A DNA stretch of 64,000 nucleotides from Linyphia triangularis (Eukaryota; Arthropoda; Arachnida; Araneae; Linyphiidae). Positions 1 to 12,540 of this stretch are shown here, piece by piece. The notes under the pieces were generated by a model. It was not told the origin of the DNA. It ran no database searches and worked only from the letters and a program-made list of their open reading frames with translations. The position numbers and the translations under genes are program-made. The stretch covers positions 49,513,385 to 49,577,384 of the forward strand of contig OZ021727.1 in assembly GCA_963978545.1 (NCBI GenBank). The letters are read 5' to 3'. Numbering within the stretch: position 1 is the stretch's first letter; every line of letters begins with the position of its first letter.

Positions 1-219
1 TTAGAATTTTAGTAAAGTTTCTTGAAATTGATGTACATGGCTCAAAACATTCTCAAGGAGACTTCATTTACATTTCATATGTTTTTGCTAAAAAAAAAAA
101 AAAGATTAAATTCCGTAAGATTATTCAAATGTTCTGTTGTAAAGTTGTTAGCAAGACTTTAAAGAATATTACGTTTCATAGAATATTTCAAGATACTTAA
201 TGAATATTTCAAAGATATG

Positions 220-268
220 ATATTAAATTACACCACATAAATACTTTGATCTTGTGGTGTTTTAATAT
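220..268. other. 16-bp stem hairpin with a 2-base bulge
   Basis: ATATTAAA-TT-ACACCACA (220-237) pairs with TGTGGTGTTTTAATAT (253-268); loop of 15 bases. Confidence 0.7.
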
Positions 269-2620
269 AAAAGATAACGCATGCTGCGCAGTACATTAGA
301 CTGTTAATAAACATCGCAAAACAAGCGCATTGGTTTTTCATCACAAGGGACTGGCAACAAGCCAGGTAATTTAAACCTCGCCATGACCATTATTGGAATC
401 TCACAAATAATGCCATTTTATTCAAGCCTAAAAACACGCAATATGCAACGCTAGGTTACCCGCGAATTGTAATGCTTACGATGATAAAAACTCGCCAGGG
501 GAGCCGTGCACAAAATTCAATATAGAATACCTTAAGAACTTGAACTACATGGCTTCTTGCCAGGACCATCAAAGCGTGTAAGAAAAACAACAACATAAAA
601 GTTTATTAGAACATTGCTTAAAAATGAACAAAAAGAAAATGAAGGTATTTAAGAAATACTTTCCGCCATTATTTTTAAAGAATATGAGCATATAGACTGT
701 TAGATTAGTATGCACATTATGTGATATGTTTCCAATTATTTTATGACTTTCTTAATGAAGTACAGCTATGTTGTAACGTTTTTGAAATTGCTACACGATT
801 CGATTGTTGTTACATTTTGCTTAGTATGATATTGTATAAATTGAAAATATATCAAAAGTTTGTCTAAAAGGTATTGTATGAATAAATTTGACTAAATGTA
901 AGTTAAATGCAAATGAAATTGAATATGTATTATAAAATTTCAATACTATAAAACTTTTAAAAAAAAATTGTTACGTACTCAATAATACTTCTACTGTAAA
1001 CCGAATCATTTAATGTTTCACTTAAGAATACATGCTTTAAATAATAGAAGGAAGTTTTTTTAAAAAACGAATGATACACTTGTTTACTCGTGGTAATTTT
1101 CTTTCGAAATCCGTTGATGAATTTCACAAAACAAATCCTCTACAAATACATTGTAAATATCTACAATATTATTATTAAATAAAAGCAGAAAATGTGTTGC
1201 TAAAATTAAAATATTTATGCGGTTGTTTAATATTAAGCTAAAACCATTAAGTATAACTCAACTGTCATGAGAATAAACTTTCGACATTATAAAAGATGTT
1301 TTACAGTGTGTGAAATTAGATAAATCAAGAAATTCTGTTCCGCAGTTTGCATGGGAATAATTTTAATTAGTTATAATTTTTCTTTATATAAATTGAAATT
1401 TTTCAAAGAAATATTTTATCTTAACAAGTTTTAATTAATAGAGATAAGCTCCTTGCTTAATTAAACAAATTTCTTTAAGAAACGTAGTTAAAAAAAAAAT
1501 CAATAAATAAAATAATTATTTAAAACCATTAATCCCCAATTCTAGTTCTCTGATAATTCAAAATTAATTTTATTAATTTGGAATATTTTAATAAAACATA
1601 GGTCTTTGTACGATATGTTTGGAGATACGTACGTTCGGTAAGACTCGTATGTTTTGACTTCAGTTAAAAACACAACTTTTAAAAAATATTTTTTATGGTT
1701 TAAAATACCACTAAATGCATTGGTTTATAAAATGTTTTCTCTCAATTATTAAAGAAATCATCCCTCGTGAATCTTAAAATGTTAGTTATTTAATATATTT
1801 ACAAAAGTATTTTAAAATACATGACACACTTTTTCCTTTAAAAAGACTTGGATCAAAATTCTTTAAAAAAATTATATGTATTTAACTGTTTAAATAAACT
1901 TTTATTTCGATAATTTCTTAAATTACTGATGTCCACTGGAAAAATAACATCAAAGCAATTATTTTAATTATTCGTAATTGTTTAATAATAGATTTTTGTG
2001 GTTTTTTATTTTTACTAAAAGGAAAAATTATTTGTATTTAATTGTAATTATGTTGATGGCATTAAGTATGGTCGAATTTTTCAAAATAAACGTATTTTTC
2101 TTTGCGAAAATCTAATAAATAAAACACTACCCTAGTATAATAACTTGCTTTTGCATATGAAAGAATTTTAAGATAGAATATTCCTCATTCGAAATCTAGG
2201 CCATTTTTATGTGCCAAAAATTCGAAATATTAATAAAAGCATTTACAATATTATAGAAGTAAAGATTTAGATTGAATGAAGAATAATTTATTTTTATGAA
2301 CCTAAATTTAGTTAAAGCGGGCTTATTTTAATAAATTAGTATTTCCCCGTTTTAGTCCTAAATTGATTCTTTATTAAAATTTATTAAGTATTGTAAAATA
2401 TATTTTAACTTTTAACAGAATTAGTCGTAAATCAATTATTTATAAAATAGTTTTGTACAGTGCAAAATTTTATTATTGCGGATATTTTGTGAGTTGATTT
2501 CAAAATGTTATGGAATAGTTAATACCAAAACTTACTAAAAGCATAGAAAAGCTACCATTCTTCATGGTACAGAACAACAAAATCTAAAAATATTAAAACA
2601 AATTTTAAAATTTAATTTTA
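269..2620. other. AT-rich DNA without recognisable genes
   Basis: The part at 275-590 is somewhat richer in GC (GCATGCTGCGCAG near 279, CGCCAGGGGAGCC near 492) and could be a conserved element. Beyond that only A- and T-rich DNA is seen. Confidence 0.5.
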
Positions 2621-2648
2621 AAAAATCACATTATTTTATGTGATTTTT
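2621..2648. other. 11-bp perfect hairpin
   Basis: AAAAATCACAT and ATGTGATTTTT are separated by TATTTT. Confidence 0.8.
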
Positions 2649-3291
2649 GTACCGACTGCTTGCAGAATCAATTGTACGTACAAGAAAAAACTATAAAATA
2701 AAGGTCAACACATAATTTTAACAAAATTAATTTAAATAAAATACTTTGTAGGTAACCTAAAATGTATAAATAATTGAATTTAAGTTTAGTATTGTTTATC
2801 AAAATTTAAATTCTCTCCTTCAAAAGGATACCTCATATGTAATAATACCTCAACTAGAAGTAATTTTAATAATTATTTGAAGACAAAATTGGTAACTATT
2901 AGTGTAAGTAAAGTTTTCTTTAAAATGTGTTTTTCTCAAAACTAAATTTTTCACTGATCATGTACCTTTTTCTCAGAAACTGCACAAACTATCTTTATAA
3001 ATTTTTTCCCACACATTCTTTTTATGTATTTGTATATACTGAAGGGAGATTTTGTTATTATTTTAAAAATATTTTTTGTTTTGGCTTATTTCGACTTTAC
3101 ACGAATTCATTAAAAAAAAAATATGAATTACAATTAAAAGTTAACTTTTCAGTAGAATAACAAGTGTCTGCTAAATGCACTGAAAACAAATTAGCTTCTA
3201 TATCAATTACTTTCTGAGAAAAAGGTACATAAAATATGCCAAATTAACATTACCGGTATAGAGGGTACCAACTCCGCTTAAGGGGAGACGT

Positions 3292-3304
3292 GGGGGGGGG
3301 GGGG
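3292..3304. repeat. Poly-G run, 13 bases
   Basis: Thirteen consecutive G in otherwise AT-rich DNA, preceded by GGGG at 3282-3285. It could form a quadruplex. Confidence 0.95.
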
Positions 3305-3500
3305 TCGGAAGGCTTTATCTAGTCTATGTTAAAGTTAAAAGGCTTTTTTAATGTACCTTTTACCAGGTACTTACTACTCATGGCATTGGTTTAAAATTTT
3401 GTAAAGCATATATTAAAACACTTTTACATAGACTAACATATGCTTTTGTAAACGTAACTTTTTTTAGTATTTATGATGCTTTAAAATTTTGTTATAACAT

Positions 3501-3525
3501 AAAAAAAAAAAAAAAAAAAAAAAAA
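3501..3525. repeat. Poly-A run, 25 bases
   Basis: Homopolymer, followed by a second 11-base A run at 3541-3551. Confidence 0.95.
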
Positions 3526-3956
3526 GCATGGTTAGAATTAAAAAAAAAAAAATAATAAACATTTCTGAGAAAGAATATGTCTGTTTGTGTAAAAATACCA
3601 TATATACCAGGAAAAAAATTTCAAAACAAAATATTGAGTAGACCTCGAGAAAAAGGTACATTTGTGAGCATTTTCAGAAAGTAGCGTTTAAAGTACAAAG
3701 CAGATAGTTTTTTCAGTGAAGTTATTTTTTCGAAAAATATTAAAAATGCTTCGGATGAGCAAATATAAAAGTGAAGTATAAAACTATTATCATACTGAAA
3801 TACTGTAAAAACTTTGAGTATTCATTTTCAGAGCAGCGTTGCATGAAAATAGAATGCTCAAATCTGAAATACATCAAATTTAAAATAGAAAATTGAAAAA
3901 GTTACATTAAGTAGAAGATTAAAAGTTAAGAAATACCGAATGGATCTCGTTATCAA

Positions 3957-4006
3957 GGAGTTCGAACCCAGCTAGGATTCATCACATTTCCTACCAAGTT
4001 GAACCA
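3957..4006 (-). other. tRNA-like A-box/B-box pair, possible SINE or tRNA remnant
   Basis: On the minus strand TGGTTCAACTTGG (4006-3994) fits the RNA polymerase III A box and GGGTTCGAACTCC (3969-3957) the B box. They are about 24 bases apart, shorter than in an intact tRNA. I cannot fold a complete cloverleaf, so this is not called a tRNA gene. A tRNA-derived SINE head or a decayed tRNA would explain it. Confidence 0.35.
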
Positions 4007-6771
4007 TTTGGTAGATAACATTTCAAATATTGTGAAGCACTAAAAACTTAAAGAAAAAATTTTGCCTTCCAACCCCTCTTAAGATAAAACGTCTGTATGT
4101 ATGTGTGTAAAATGCTACTTAAATAATAGCTTTATGTACAAAATTATTCCAAACATATCCTTATTTGCTTCTTTTATATATGTTTAGGAAATTACTGAAG
4201 TCAATTAAACATTATATAAGAGAAACTTTAAAAGGTAAATATTTATTTACAATCCTTATTCAGTGTTCGTTATATTTTATAAAATTTCCTGATACAATTA
4301 TAAGAAAATGGTATAAAAATTTTAATTGCTAATCTAAACATTTATATAATTCCACATTAAGCAGCTTAATATGCACTTCATGACAATTTCAGAGAAAAAT
4401 AGCAGCAGATTTTATATAAATCAAATTTTGCATCCTCAATATTTCAAGTTTCTGCATCCCCGATATTTAACAACAAATTCAATTCAAAATTCAATCATTC
4501 AATGAATTTCAAGTTTACATTAAGGAACAAGTATTTTTTAATAAAACCTATGCTTTAAACTCATCACCCTTAAAGTTCATATCATATTTTTCTTGAGAGT
4601 TAACCTCAAGTGTAATTACTAGAAATCCATAATTTTGGCAATTTTATAATGGGCTAAGAATGTCTCTTTTTTAATTTTAAATTTTTTATTATTTTTTCAA
4701 TGATTTGTTTTCTGTCCATAGTGAAGTATCGTTCATCACTCCTTGTTTTAATAATCAATTACTCTATAGTCTATATAGTCAGTAATATAACGTTATAACT
4801 AAAATAGAACCCAATTTTAAAATAAGTTGTCGAGTGAATACGTTTTATAACAGTTTTAGACAGTGCAGTTTAAGAACATATTTGATAAATTTCATCAAAA
4901 TTGAACTTTTGGACGAAGTCTAATACCTTAAAAAATGACTAAAGATAGACCATGTAAATGCAAAATACACACATTAGACCACAAACTTATATCGGAAAAA
5001 CGATACAAAATTAATGTGCTGAAGATAGTTATTTACATCCAGATAAAGCTTTTTACGAAATGTCAGCATCTGGAAACTAGCCAAGTGATTCTACGATTTA
5101 TGGCTTTGGAGTTCTGCTCACAATAAATGTCCAATAGTTTGGGTAAAGTGAGTTTAAATATTTGAAACTCGCTATTTATAGACCATTACAGATTTTTCTC
5201 TTTAAACAAATGAATCAAGTTTAGTGAAACTATTCTTGTTTACGTAGTTTTTATATCCTAAATGTTGTTAAATATAAATAAAAATAATTTACATTCATCT
5301 CTTTAATATTATCTATAATTGTAAAATGTTGACTTATATTTAATATCTGTCAATGGTAAGTATTATATACATTGCATGAAATATCGAAGATATCTAAATA
5401 TTTCTATGGCTATTATTATTTGAAAATTCATAGAGTACAGGGACATAAATTAGATATTAATTTTATCTTACGCTTAAAAACTTTAAGATTCATTTGCAAT
5501 GCATCATGTTTATTCATATGTTTTAAATGAAAGTCAGAATTTTAAAAATAATTTTTTTAATAAGAATGTAGATAATGTAGTGGTTATGTGTAGCATTGCT
5601 TCAGATTCTATCAAAATCTACTTTCATGGCCAAAAATTATGTCATAACACTGTTGCTAATCCCGCAAGTATTATTTTTTGAAAATATGCATTATATGTTA
5701 AAAAGATTTATTGTAATATTCATATATTTATATCCTGGGAAACTTTTAAAACATCACATTTCCTTTTGTAGTTTGAAGTCATTGATGAAGAGAAATAATG
5801 CACTTTTTTTTTTAAATTTTAAAACAGATAAATTTATCTGTTAATTACCAGAAAAAATTTATATCATAACTCATTAAAAAAGAAGTAATTTGTAAGAAAT
5901 ATTGCCCTTATATACGGTAAAATAATTGTTTAACTTTACATTAAACAAGAATTATGGTTATGCAATTTTCTAGCGATTAAAATATTATTATATGTGTATT
6001 GAAAACTCTCGCATTTAGTCTTTTTACATATAATAAATTTAACATGTAGGTAAAATTAGCATTAAAGCCGAACCTAATGAAACATGCATGAGTTTTAATT
6101 GTTTAAATATTGAGCCAAACTGTTATCTATTTAAACTTTGCTATCTTTTTAAAAGCTATGCATACTGAAACAGAATTTGACCTTTGTTTTAAACAAAAGC
6201 TTATTATAGAACAGCACTTACCAATTTAAATTATTACTTTAATATTTTACTCTTGAACTAGTAAAATTAGTGTTACACAAATTTTCTTTACATAACTTTA
6301 AAATAAGCACGTCACTATTTCCAATTATATAAAAAAAAAATTGAGTAACATTATTATTGTTTAATACCACTTTATTTAAAATATCGGAACTAAATGAACC
6401 TAAACCAAGTTTCTGCAGAACATGTATACCTTAAATAGTTTCCACATTTGTTATTTGTATACGTGCATTATTTAATTTTGATTAAAAGTTTTATGTATGT
6501 TTTCCAGTATTCGGATTTTTATATTTATAATAGAAAACAGTAATAGAGGAAAAACTTGGAAGTATCACAAATATTCCTCGAAAGTCTTTAAAAACTGACT
6601 TGAACTTTTAAATTTTTATATATAATATGGATAATTTTGAAACATATAAAGGTACTTGCAAAACTTTGATACTCTTACTATAAGAATAGTAATCAGTTCA
6701 TTATAGAACACTAAGATTCCCATTTATTTTTTTAAAAAAATTATTCTTTTTCTACAAAAAGAGAAATGTAA
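4007..6771. other. AT-rich DNA without recognisable genes
   Basis: Short open frames at 4935-5126, 5499-5681 and 5596-5844 show no family features. AACCCCTCTTAAG near 4073 resembles an inverted partner of CTTAAGGGG near 3278, but the match does not extend clearly. Confidence 0.5.
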
Positions 6772-6813
6772 AACTGTCAAAGTTAATTGTCTAACTGTCC
6801 AAGTTAATTATAA
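6772..6813. repeat. 21-bp tandem duplication
   Basis: AACTGTCAAAGTTAATT at 6772 and AACTGTCCAAGTTAATT at 6793. Confidence 0.75.
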
Positions 6814-6959
6814 TTCAAAAAAATATATATATCCCGATTTCCTAAATATAAATCTCTACTTCAACACTTCAATCTTAAAGTTAAACCTCGATCATCATTA
6901 AAATCCCAAAAAAAAAAAATTCATCAATTCTGCTCAACCCAATTCTTCTTGATTTAATT

Positions 6960-7240
6960 CCTAACATTGGCGTAGGGCTATCACTATGCCCATTATTACA
7001 TTCGAAATTCTGTAAGAGACCGAACTATGTGGCCCGGATGTCGTGGCCTGTTTCCGGGGATGTAATTAAAAGGGGCCACTAATTCACGCTTCCTCTCTCC
7101 CCTTGAGATGGCCGTATTCCAATACTCGATCAATCCCTTCTGTTGTGGAATGTTAGATTTTGAAGTATTGACGTCACCCCAGACATCTTGAAAAATGTAG
7201 AGCCTTGTTAGAGCGTGTCCGAGAGATGTATAATGGAAAA
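6960..7240. promoter_or_regulatory. GC-richer patch, possible conserved non-coding element
   Basis: It contains GTGGCCC (near 7030) and the inverted GGGCCAC (near 7073), with GTAATTAAAA, a homeodomain-like core, between them. No open frame. Confidence 0.3.
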
Positions 7241-8180
7241 GTTTGAATACCGCTGTTTAATTTTCTTGATGAGTGCTAGAAATGTGTGAAGGAATTCATG
7301 ATTAATTGATGTATTTGATTAAAATTAAAACGTTGAGGAAAATGGTGACACAATTCAACATAATAGGATGCGTCTTACTGCCAATTTATGATGTTATTAT
7401 GTATATTTATTTTAATGTTTTATGGATTTTATTAAAAAGTATATATGCATCCCTGCTTCGAGAAAATAAATATAACTGTTCTAATCACATGAAATCTGTT
7501 TTAAAATATCGCATATTTAAAGAGAAAATCCGTAAAAGTTATTTTTAAAATTAAAGCCAGAGTCAGTTATCTCTAAAAGACTCATATATTTAAACCATTA
7601 CTTGTAAATTAACTAACTTATTAAAATGTGAATGATTAAGAAACTTTTCAATAATATTGTACAAAACAACTTAGAGATTCTCCATAAATATTTAAAAAGC
7701 GTCCAATACGAGATTTACATAAATTTTCAACCCGCACACATAAAAACGTAACGATTACATTATATATTTTTGTTGAAACCATTCAAACTGTTGCAACGTG
7801 ATAGTTTTCAGTTCTGACAACTTGAGAAATTTTGCGTTAATTCTATCGTTGGTGTAAAAATTCAACTGGCGGGGCATATGTCTCGAAAAACGTTTGTTGA
7901 AGCCCAATTTTTAAAATACTCTCTAAGCAGCATTATAGCTGTCTTCTGTAACCATATATCATCTACAATTTTAAGCAATTCTTCAATCACCTTAATTGAT
8001 GAAATAAAATGTCAGCCTGCTCAATTGTTTAGAAACTGAATTAATGTAACTTCAAATAGCAATGTGTCATCTTTTTTTTTGCATTCGCACATCTCTTTAC
8101 AATGTGTGTGTCATAATGTCCTGTATATTCTACAAATTTCTAATTTTAAGATTATGATTTCTAAGACCATGCCTGTCTTA
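7241..8180. other. AT-rich DNA, nothing recognised
   Basis: One 80-codon frame at 7306-7548 is Ile/Lys/Tyr-rich and looks like chance. Confidence 0.5.
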
Positions 8181-8520
8181 TATTATATTATATTTTATTA
8201 GATTAGATTAGATTAGATTAGATTATACTATACTATACTATACTATACTATACTATACTATACTATACTATACTATACTATACTATACTATACTATACTA
8301 TACTATACTATACTATACTATACTATACTATAATATACTATACTATACTATACTATACTATACTATACTATACTATACTATACTATACTATACTATACTA
8401 TACTATACTATGTTATGTTATGTTATGTTATGTTATGTTATGTTATGTTATGTTATGTTATGTTATGTTATGTTATGTTATGCTATGGTATGCTATGCTA
8501 TGCTATATTATATTATATTA
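8181..8520. repeat. Compound pentanucleotide array, 68 units in one register
   Basis: There are 68 consecutive 5-bp units without a frame slip: TATTA/TATTT (8181-8200), 5 GATTA (8201-8225), 37 units of TACTA with one TAATA at 8331 (8226-8410), 14 TGTTA (8411-8480), a TGCTA/TGGTA mix (8481-8505) and 3 TATTA (8506-8520). Related unit types occupy separate blocks. Confidence 0.98.
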
Positions 8521-10374
8521 GAAAGAGAGTGGCAAGCTAAGTGTTCTTAGGCCTGATGAGCCTATTGTACCTCGTAAACTAAGAAGAAATGTAGCCTACG
8601 GCGCGCTTAACTGTACGGTGAACTTACAAGACCATGTCTAAGTTTCTTTCTGAATAATTTGACAAACATTTTACTGAAATTATTTTAAAATTTATAAAAA
8701 TTGGTAAAGCGATAAACTATAACATAAAGAGTAACAATTATTCATTAAACTCAAAGTGTTAATGATAATGTGAACCTTTGTTTGCTTTATATTAATAAAT
8801 CATTTGTATCTGTAACATCAGAATTCCTGAAAGGGTGGTTGATAGTAAAATTATTAACTTAAAGAACTTCCAAAACTTTTATCAATACAATGATTATAAA
8901 TTTAAAAAAATATTGATTATTCATATAAGACCTTAAACATTAAATTATTTTGAAAAACCCTCAATGAGTTTGTAAGAAGATTGGTTGGTTCCATAAAATT
9001 ACTTCTAAAGTAGTTTTATATTATGAGTTTAATGATAAGATGTTGTTGTTTTTTTTTGTGAGGGAGTGAAAATGAATTGTATTAAGTAATTTTAAATTTT
9101 TTACTTTAAAGCCACTAATTAGTTGCAAAATTTTTTAAGACTTGCAAATATGTACTTTGTATCTAAGTAATTAGTTTGGTAATTTCCTTTTTAGTGCAAG
9201 TATTGATGAATTTTAATATTACCATCAAAATATTCTGTTTTGTATATCTAGCACAGTATATAAAAGTTGAGAAGTCTTTTCTTTAAAACCACCCCGAGCA
9301 TTTTAATTAACTTTATAACTTTTCATTATATTTAGGCAGTTAATATTTCCATGTAAGTTGTTTTGTTTCATTATCTTCTACTTAAAGAGAAATGAAGTAG
9401 TCTAAATGTTTTGTATTACAATTCGAAATTTATTTTAGTTTGATTCGTCCAGTAAGTAAATTAATAATTTTATTCAACTTTAGTTTTAAAATTATATGTA
9501 TTTAAGATCTTCATTACATAAATTTGTATAGTTTATTTGCGGCTGAAATGTTTTTTAATAAAACTAAGAGATGAAGGTCTTACAATTGCCGTGCTGTTCT
9601 TGAGATGGTATAAAGTAATAAATGGTCAAGTAGAAAATTAATACATCGAAAGTGACTCACATAATTTAGTTCTACATGTTTACAAAACCATGTTTCAGTG
9701 ATAACATGTTTTTTGCAAACATACATTTAACGTTTAAGCATTTTTAAATTCTTGGGATTTTGTTTTGGGCTAGTGTACTCGACTTGCACTTCTACAAAGC
9801 ATTTCCACATTAAAATAGCCCATATTACTTATAAGTTTGGGTCAAGGCAGTGAAAGGATGTCTCTACTTAAATTTTATATTTCTTCGAAACTCATTTTGA
9901 GCTCGTCTATTCATGTTAATGTCTATCTTTCAAATACAAAGAATTAAAAACCAAATTTCGTGAAATTCAAAAAAGCACATTTTTTTTTCTCTCTTCCTTT
10001 TACCTCCCTACATAATACTTGAGTGAAATGTACATACAATATATAGTACATTACACAATTTACATTTTACACGTTAAATTCAGCCAGGATTCTTTAATCA
10101 ATAATCCGAAAATCATTTTTTAATATTTCAGCAGCAATAGATAAGAAAAGAATGCATAAAATGTGCAAATGTATTTAATTAACATATACACTTTTGCTGA
10201 TAAAATCATCATAAAATAAAACCAAAAACATGTATCATGATTAAACAAAATAAAAACAGTGCTTATATATTCATCTAGTGGAATAATCGGAAAGTGTACT
10301 AGACTAATTTCAAAAGTCAACAAACATGTGTTCACGGTCGTTAAATCCCCACCTTTCACGAGCAAATACACTTT
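8521..10374. other. AT-rich DNA, nothing recognised
   Basis: A short GC-richer tail follows the five-base array (8580-8640). The 83-codon minus-strand frame at 10120-10371 is hydrophobic and unremarkable. Confidence 0.5.
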
Positions 10375-10387
10375 ACGCCCTCTAACG

Positions 10388-10419
10388 GATAATTATCTTG
10401 AGGAATCCAGATAATTATC
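10388..10419. promoter_or_regulatory. Two copies of the palindrome GATAATTATC
   Basis: The 10-bp palindrome occurs at 10388-10397 and 10410-10419, 22 bases apart, about two helical turns. Each copy combines two GATA cores with a central TAATTA homeodomain core. The surroundings (10375-10510) are GC-richer than the neighbourhood. Function is inferred from motifs only. Confidence 0.4.
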
Positions 10420-11663
10420 AAAATCTTGCTGGCAATAGCAATTTATCATTTGCTTCCTACGTTATATCCACCGACGCATTAACAACTGGTATTTTTACTT
10501 TCAGCCATTGCCCGTTAGATTTTTTTTTTTCACAAGTGTGGATTTTGAAGAAAAATAATTAATACTTCATGTTCTGTACAAGAAATACATTCAGAAGGTT
10601 ATGTATCTATAATTCTAAATGTATTTGTAATATTAAATTTATAATATTGTATTCACAATACTAAATTCAATTATTCTGATTGATGATTCATACTACAAGG
10701 TTAGTTTATTAGTATGCTGTATTCTTTCTATTGGTATAAAGGCTATGTAATTAAAAATAGCTAGAATAAGACTTAGGATACTAATTTACGGATATAGTTA
10801 GTGTCAAAATATTTATCATATTTCAGTTGCGGTATCCGTTGTAGAACATTTATCAAATTCTGTTAATTACAACAAATTAAATAGTATTTGTTAAGTATCG
10901 ATTAAAAAAATTAATGATAACTACAAAAGGGAAAACATAATTTTCTCTAACAGTACATAAAATTTATTATCTTTATCTAAAATTTTAAACTAGAATTAAT
11001 AAGAATAACTGAGTAAATGTATTGAAAATTTCTTTCAAGTGGCTAGAAAAAGAGATTTTAGACTTATGTTATAAGATTTGATGATACTAAGACAATTTTC
11101 TTCCAACGATCATAATATGCAGCACTTACATATAAAGATAAACATTTTTTCAGTACATCCACCATATTCAAGTATGAAATGCCTCTTTATATTTTTACAA
11201 CATTAAAATGATTTACCATCTGTTAGACTAAACTTCAATAAGCATCTTTAACTGATCCTGTATTATACTTTGCCTTTATACATTTCTTTATGTTACATCA
11301 TTCAAAAATTAAAAGTTTAAAATATTAAGAGTATATTTAATAGTTAAGTGTTACATATTGAATAATCCTGTCGTGACAACATATATTGTTCAACAGTAAT
11401 GTATAAACATATTTAAAAATAATAGCAGTCCAATTCCTAAAAAACGTATTAAAATTTATTTGCATTAAAAAAAATTTGAATTGAATTTAAATAAAATTCC
11501 TACAATGTTTCCAAATAAACTCAATTAATTGTTTTTATTAAAACATTATAAAAATTAATATTCTGTTTTCATCATATTACATTTGAAGAGCTGTTGAGCA
11601 AAACCTGACTTTTCCTCTAACTAGTTTCTTACAGGATATGTCAAAACAAACACTGTTTTCTGC

Positions 11664-11684
11664 ATGTTGTATAATATACAACAT
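11664..11684. other. 21-bp palindrome
   Basis: ATGTTGTATA and TATACAACAT flank a single central A; 10 of 10 pairs match. Confidence 0.8.
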
Positions 11685-12230
11685 ATAGAAAACAATTTTT
11701 ATTTTGACGTGTTATTAAGTATTTATTTGATGTGAGGAACAAGTCCCCTCAAAATTATTGTATTCAAAATGCAAAATACAATTAATGCATGCATTTCATT
11801 TTTAATGTAATTATTTTGTTGAGATATCTGCCGATTATTTTTAAAACTATTTCCGAAACAAATGAACGAGAGATTGAGGAGACCGGAAAAAATTTGATTC
11901 TTAGTGGAAAAATCCGGATTTGTTTGTCAACTCTTTATTTCAGAAATATATTTCATTATGAAAATTTCATTTGCATTAATATCAAAACCCATGCCCTTAA
12001 AACATATGTCAAAATTGACAATTTAAAAAAAAAAATGTATGCAAACTTTACTTAAGAACAAAAGCATTCAAAAAACGCATTATCCAATATCATTCTACTT
12101 TAAGAACCTTTTCTCCAATATTTATCTGACATTCACTGCTCCTATTCCATAGAACCAAGCTGCTTTTGCCCTGTAAAACAGCTGTCGACGTATCTTCCAA
12201 TAGAACACAGTTCTAAAATAATAATAATAC

Positions 12231-12252
12231 AAAAAAAAAAAAAAAAAAAAAA
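12231..12252. repeat. Poly-A run, 22 bases
   Basis: Homopolymer, about 260 bases before a 25-base T run in the opposite sense. Confidence 0.95.
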
Positions 12253-12515
12253 GAATCTGTCACACACGGATATCTGTAGGAAGAGGGCATGCGATCCGGT
12301 CAGAATAAATCGGACGGCATAACAGGAGAGCAGCTGGTTCCAACACAATCCTACATCTCAACTTCCTTACGTTCCATTTTTTTCTCTAACCTTACAATCC
12401 ATCCCTGCTTAAGCTCTCTATCAATAACTTTACAAAAAAAGGTTTTATTTTTATTTTTAATTTTCCCATGAAAGATTTATATCGTACCTTGAGACATTCG
12501 TTCGAAGATGTGGGA

Positions 12516-12540
12516 TTTTTTTTTTTTTTTTTTTTTTTTT
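12516..12540. repeat. Poly-T run, 25 bases
   Basis: Homopolymer. With the A run at 12231-12252 it forms an inverted pair around a slightly GC-richer segment of about 260 bp. Confidence 0.95.

Larger units (their letters stand above)
2960..3661. repeat. Cluster of ATGTACCTTTT-type words in both orientations
   Basis: A 20-bp word beginning ATGTACCTTTTTC is at 2960-2979, and its exact reverse complement is at 3211-3230. Shortened versions are at 3351-3361 (plus) and 3647-3661 (minus, 15 bases). The sequence between the perfect pair does not pair further. Confidence 0.7.

Noticed and set aside
5499..5844. Two overlapping frames of 60 and 82 codons
   Set aside because: Protein-like at first glance but low complexity, no family motif, and no GC rise.
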